Assembly: GCA_003184365.1 (NCBI GenBank)
Contig: NKYR01000022.1
Location: 315,975-365,257, forward strand
Source: Evernia prunastri
Taxonomy: Eukaryota; Ascomycota; Lecanoromycetes; Lecanorales; Parmeliaceae
Direction of reading: 5' to 3'
Length of the DNA: 49,283 bases
Position 1 is the stretch's first letter, and the number at the start of each line of letters is the position of its first letter. The position numbers and the translations under genes are program-made. Below are positions 46,430 through 49,283 of the stretch, one piece after another. The notes beneath the pieces are model-generated. The model was not told the DNA's origin. It ran no database searches and was given only the letters and a program-made list of their open reading frames with translations.

Positions 46430-46930
46430 TACTATCCTTGGCACTGACATCAGCCCCGTTAGCCAGAAGAAGTCGCACCATCTCGTGGTCGTTATTGAAA
46501 ACTGCGACTATTAGTGCAGTCGTGCCGTCCCTTTTACTTTGATCGTTTACGTCGGCTCCGTGGCTCAGCAACATCTCGGCCACTCTACAATGACTGAATT
46601 CTGACGCATCATGTAGCGCGGTTCCACGGATCTTATTGCTGATGTTGACATCAGCCCCGTTGTTTAGCAGCATCTCGACGATTTTACTATATCCACGAGA
46701 GGACGCATCATGTAGCGCGGTCCCACGGATCTCATGGTTGATGTTGACATCAGCCCCGTTGTTTAGCAGCATCTCGACGATTCCACTACGTCCATAGTAG
46801 GACGCTACATGCAGCGCGATGCCATAGAACTCACTCTTCATGTTGACGTCGACTCCATTGCTCAGCAACAACTGAACGATCGAGCCATGATCATGCGTTG
46901 ATGCTGCTTGCAGTGCTGTTACAGAATCCT
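46430..46930 (-). repeat. Ankyrin repeat array with near-identical 99-bp units
   Basis: Consecutive 33-residue repeats are encoded with very high DNA identity: the word CAGCCCCGTTGTTTAGCAGC occurs at 46652 and 46751, exactly 99 bp apart, and flanking sequence also matches. High identity between units is expected of recently duplicated or homogenised ligand-binding repeats. Confidence 0.75.
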
Positions 46931-48158
46931 CATCGAGCTCGTTGATATCTCTTCCGTAATACAATTCCAGACGTACGCCTTCTATATCACCTTGCGACGC
47001 CGCAGAATTGAGAGAAGGATACCTGAGATGAGGCTTGGGCTCTGGATCAGGCACGTAGTTCCGTGGATTGTCTTGGGACGTACTTTGCGGAGGCTCATTA
47101 GGTGTGGGGCCTGACATGGCTAAACTAAGCTTTTCCCCTCGGGATGCTATGACTGCGCGCTCCTCATTTTCGGCGTAGTGAACCTTCCTATCCCTCACGA
47201 CGGGTAACCGAGCTACTGCCCAAGATGTATTTTCATCTTCAGGACCAAGTAGCTTCATGCTTGCGTCGTGCAAGGCTTTTGTGGTCTCCGTAGCATTTTC
47301 CATCTTGCCATTCTTTGATAGCAGCATGGCTAGGCCCTTGAGCAGTAGTAGTGCTTGTCGGTTACTCGGCCAAGACGTCTCTGCTATAGTCCTTTGGTAG
47401 TCTATTGCTTGCAAGTACACTTGTTCGCCTTCGACTGTGTATCCGCTATTGAGGTAGAATGGAGCAAATAGGGTCATCAAGTACCCATGCTGATGGCAGA
47501 ACTCGCCGTCCGGGGCTTCGAGCTTCTGACGCTCTATGTAACGCCTAATGATATGATAGAAATGCCTGATCAGGGGTAGAGATCTCATCTGAGATTCTTG
47601 ATCGATCATATTTTGGGGCATATGATTGCTCGATGCATAGGCCGCAGCAAGAATCCACTTCTCCTTCCTATCATTTTCCATTGTCTCGAATCGCCACCGG
47701 CTGATGGAATCGTGAAGCGAGATGCTAAGGGTATTTCCTGCACCGTTCTTTTTCAATTTCAAAAGGCATAGGCTTTCCAAATGGCTAATTGCGAGCTGCA
47801 GTGCGAGCCGGTCATCTCCGAAATAGCTCAACCAAGTCAAGGGCAAGTCCAGTAATGTTGACTTAATGGGGAACGAAAAACCCGTGCTACCAGTTCTAGC
47901 CTGTTCGTCTTGGCCAAGCAAATTGACATTGATATGGCGGGAACCAAAACATGAAGCGAAGGCAAGTATGTTCTTGGCATCATCATCTTTATCAAGCCTC
48001 GCGAGTAGCATGTTGAAGATGCTGATGATCGACATATTCTTTTCGTAGTCCCAAGCGCTTTTGGGGGGCTTGTGCGCCATTATTCTTTGGTACTGGGACT
48101 CAAAATGTCCCAGAAAGTCCCCGATCGGGATACCGTGTTTGATCATAGCTCTAGCTTG

Positions 48159-48161
48159 TTA
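48159..48161 (-). other. Premature TAA codon in the NB-ARC gene
   Basis: Coding strand reads GCA ATC TAA CAA GCT. CAA-to-TAA is a C-to-T change in CpA context, the preferred RIP substitution. Confidence 0.7.
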
Positions 48162-48960
48162 GATTGCTAGAGGTACCCCGTTCATTGCCTTGACTATTTG
48201 TTTCGGGGTTTCTGAACAAGTGCCCAAGATCAGAGAAGCCCCTGGGAGATTCGAGGATCCACATACCTTTGTCCGAACTAGCTTCGACACCCACGCCAGA
48301 AAGCAGCATCTCGCAGCCATGAACATTATCTAGACCATGTATTTCCAGGCCTTGGAACTCAAGAACATCCATAGCGTGCGAAACTGTACTAGTGACGATT
48401 ATGTTACCATGGCTACATTGAGGTACAAGACTTAGACAGTCAAAGGCGTCCAAGTCGTCCAAGCTGTCGAGTACCATGAGCCAATCAGTATTCTTGGTGG
48501 ACACAAGCCACTGCTGGACCAGGCGCATGTTCGCTTTAGAGCCCACTGGTTCACGTAATCCGATTTTCGATCTCAAACTTATCGCCGCCTGTGCGAAAGA
48601 TTCTTCTGCACTTTCATATGTAGCCGCATTGATCCAAAGTATAGCAGAGTAGTCTTTTTGGTAGAGCTTCAGATACTCTAGCGCAATTCGTGTCTTTCCG
48701 AATCCGCCGAGGCCCCAGAGAACCACTCTTTGTCGCCTAATTTCAAGTCGATCTGAAGACAGCTTCGTGCGTAATTGGTTCAGCTCTGAAGCGCGTCCAT
48801 AAAAGGCATGGCTCGCGACTGGCAACTCTGAGAGCAGAACAGAACTGTCAAGCGCAGACACCCTCGGGGCCAGCTTTTTTAGCTGAGTGGCTAACAATTG
48901 TGTCTGCGCTTTGATTTCGGGTCGGCTACGGAGCCACCCCGAGACACAATTGAGGGAGCC

Positions 48961-49283
48961 TAGCCGAAATGGCTAGTCGAGGGTGACTCGCTTAGTCGAG
49001 GGTCCGGGGTTCGATACCCCGAAGAACGAGTTTTTTCAGAATTTCAAAGGGCTTCGGAGCCAAAATCGGCCTGAAGAAGTCAATTTCAGAGGGAATCTTT
49101 CGGGCAGAATAGCCCTATTCAAATAATCTTTCGGGCAAGACGCCCTACACAAAAGACCCGCCAAGCCGGGCAAGAAGCCCCGGGAGCTCCGGGCACGGGC
49201 GTAGGCCCTGGGTGATCTGATCCCCTTGAAATGCCGGAATGGCATGAATCTAAAGCATCTAGGCCAGGCAAAAGGCCCTAGAA
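48961..49283 (+). mobile_element. Putative tRNA-derived SINE-like repeat at the window end
   Basis: A Pol III A-box-like TGGCTAGTCGAGG (48970-48982) and a perfect B-box GGTTCGATACC (49008-49018) lie 25 bp apart. The B-box is in a well-formed T-arm hairpin (CGGGG TTCGATA CCCCG). No acceptor stem closes, so it is not a functional tRNA. A T6 tract follows at 49031-49036. The downstream body has repeated ATCTTTCGGGCA words and GC-rich inverted repeats and runs off the window. It abuts the truncated 5' end of the NB-ARC gene. Confidence 0.45.

Larger units (their letters stand above)
46332..48972 (-). pseudogene. NB-ARC - ankyrin NLR, 5'-truncated and with an in-frame stop
   Basis: Minus strand. 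The open frame enters from about 48972 without any ATG before the NB-ARC domain. A GT-AG intron at 48266-48194 joins it to 48193-46332. NB-ARC motifs: FYGRASELNQLR, Walker A GLGGFGKTRIALE (about 48690-48730), Walker B WLMVLDSLDDLD, IIVTST, and GxP motif NGVPLAI. The codon after NGVPLAI is TAA (48159-48161) where Gln is expected before QARAM. A helical middle with TPR-like features follows, and then at least six ankyrin repeats (HDHGSIVQLLLSNGVDVN and similar) to the stop at 46332-46334. Intact, it would be a ligand-sensing STAND receptor. The missing start and the nonsense codon argue that it is dead, or that only a downstream 604-codon product is made. Confidence 0.8.

Noticed and set aside
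46908..48048. Plus-strand frames inside the NB-ARC gene
   Set aside because: Antisense shadows of the ankyrin/NB-ARC coding frame.
28267..49283. Possible Starship giant-element cargo region
   Set aside because: NLR genes occur in Starships, but I found no DUF3435 tyrosine-recombinase captain or element boundaries in the window.

Overview
The window reads as nuclear DNA of a filamentous ascomycete (Pezizomycotina). Genes have short GT-AG introns of about 45-95 bp with CTAAC/CTGAC-like branch points. The repeats are Ty1/Copia, Ty3/Gypsy and Tad-like LINE elements. Large tracts are AT-rich and mutated in the manner of repeat-induced point mutation (RIP). The gene families (GH25 muramidase, fructosamine kinase, MARVEL, hydrolase-NACHT-WD40 and NB-ARC-ankyrin NLRs) are typical of these fungi. 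I cannot name the species.

Positions 1-28266 are a gene-free transposon graveyard. Its background is RIP-degraded: a Gypsy relic (about 1819-4675), two Copia relics (4676-9058 and about 11890-16110) and a third Copia gag/protease fragment (about 21400-22025). On top sit GC-balanced, non-RIPed pieces of one Tad-like LINE (111-840, 1403-1818, 6957-7738, 25725-28142). One LINE copy is cleanly nested in a Copia relic with a 14-bp target-site duplication, which gives a relative chronology. Two arrays of the same complex minisatellite (10350-11215 and 17402-19605) lie in opposite orientations. Seven single Ns, several next to exact duplications, and a 142-N gap indicate that repeats were joined incorrectly during assembly.

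Positions 28267-49283 are gene-bearing. In order: a 98-bp foldback MITE; an ankyrin pseudogene split by a young gag-only LTR element (29158-30517); a six-exon secreted GH25 muramidase (minus, 31576-32847); a three-exon MARVEL membrane protein (plus, 34561-35251); a second copy of the MITE (35933-36030); a fructosamine-3-kinase-like gene with a one-base frameshift (minus, 36653-38010); a six-exon hydrolase-NACHT-WD40 NLR (plus, 38645-43957); a MYND zinc-finger protein (minus, 44241-45011); and an NB-ARC-ankyrin NLR (minus, 46332-48972) that lacks a start codon and has an in-frame TAA. A tRNA-derived repeat-like sequence fills the right end, directly upstream of the truncated NLR.

The genes do not form an operon or an obvious biosynthetic cluster. 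Two NLRs and a secreted muramidase within 17 kb, beside a repeat-rich compartment, suggest a fast-evolving accessory region related to non-self recognition. That reading is inference. The intron models of the GH25, MARVEL and hydrolase-NACHT-WD40 genes each give a total coding length divisible by three. The most unusual single observation is the MITE pair, in which three differences between copies are mirrored in both arms so that the hairpin is kept.
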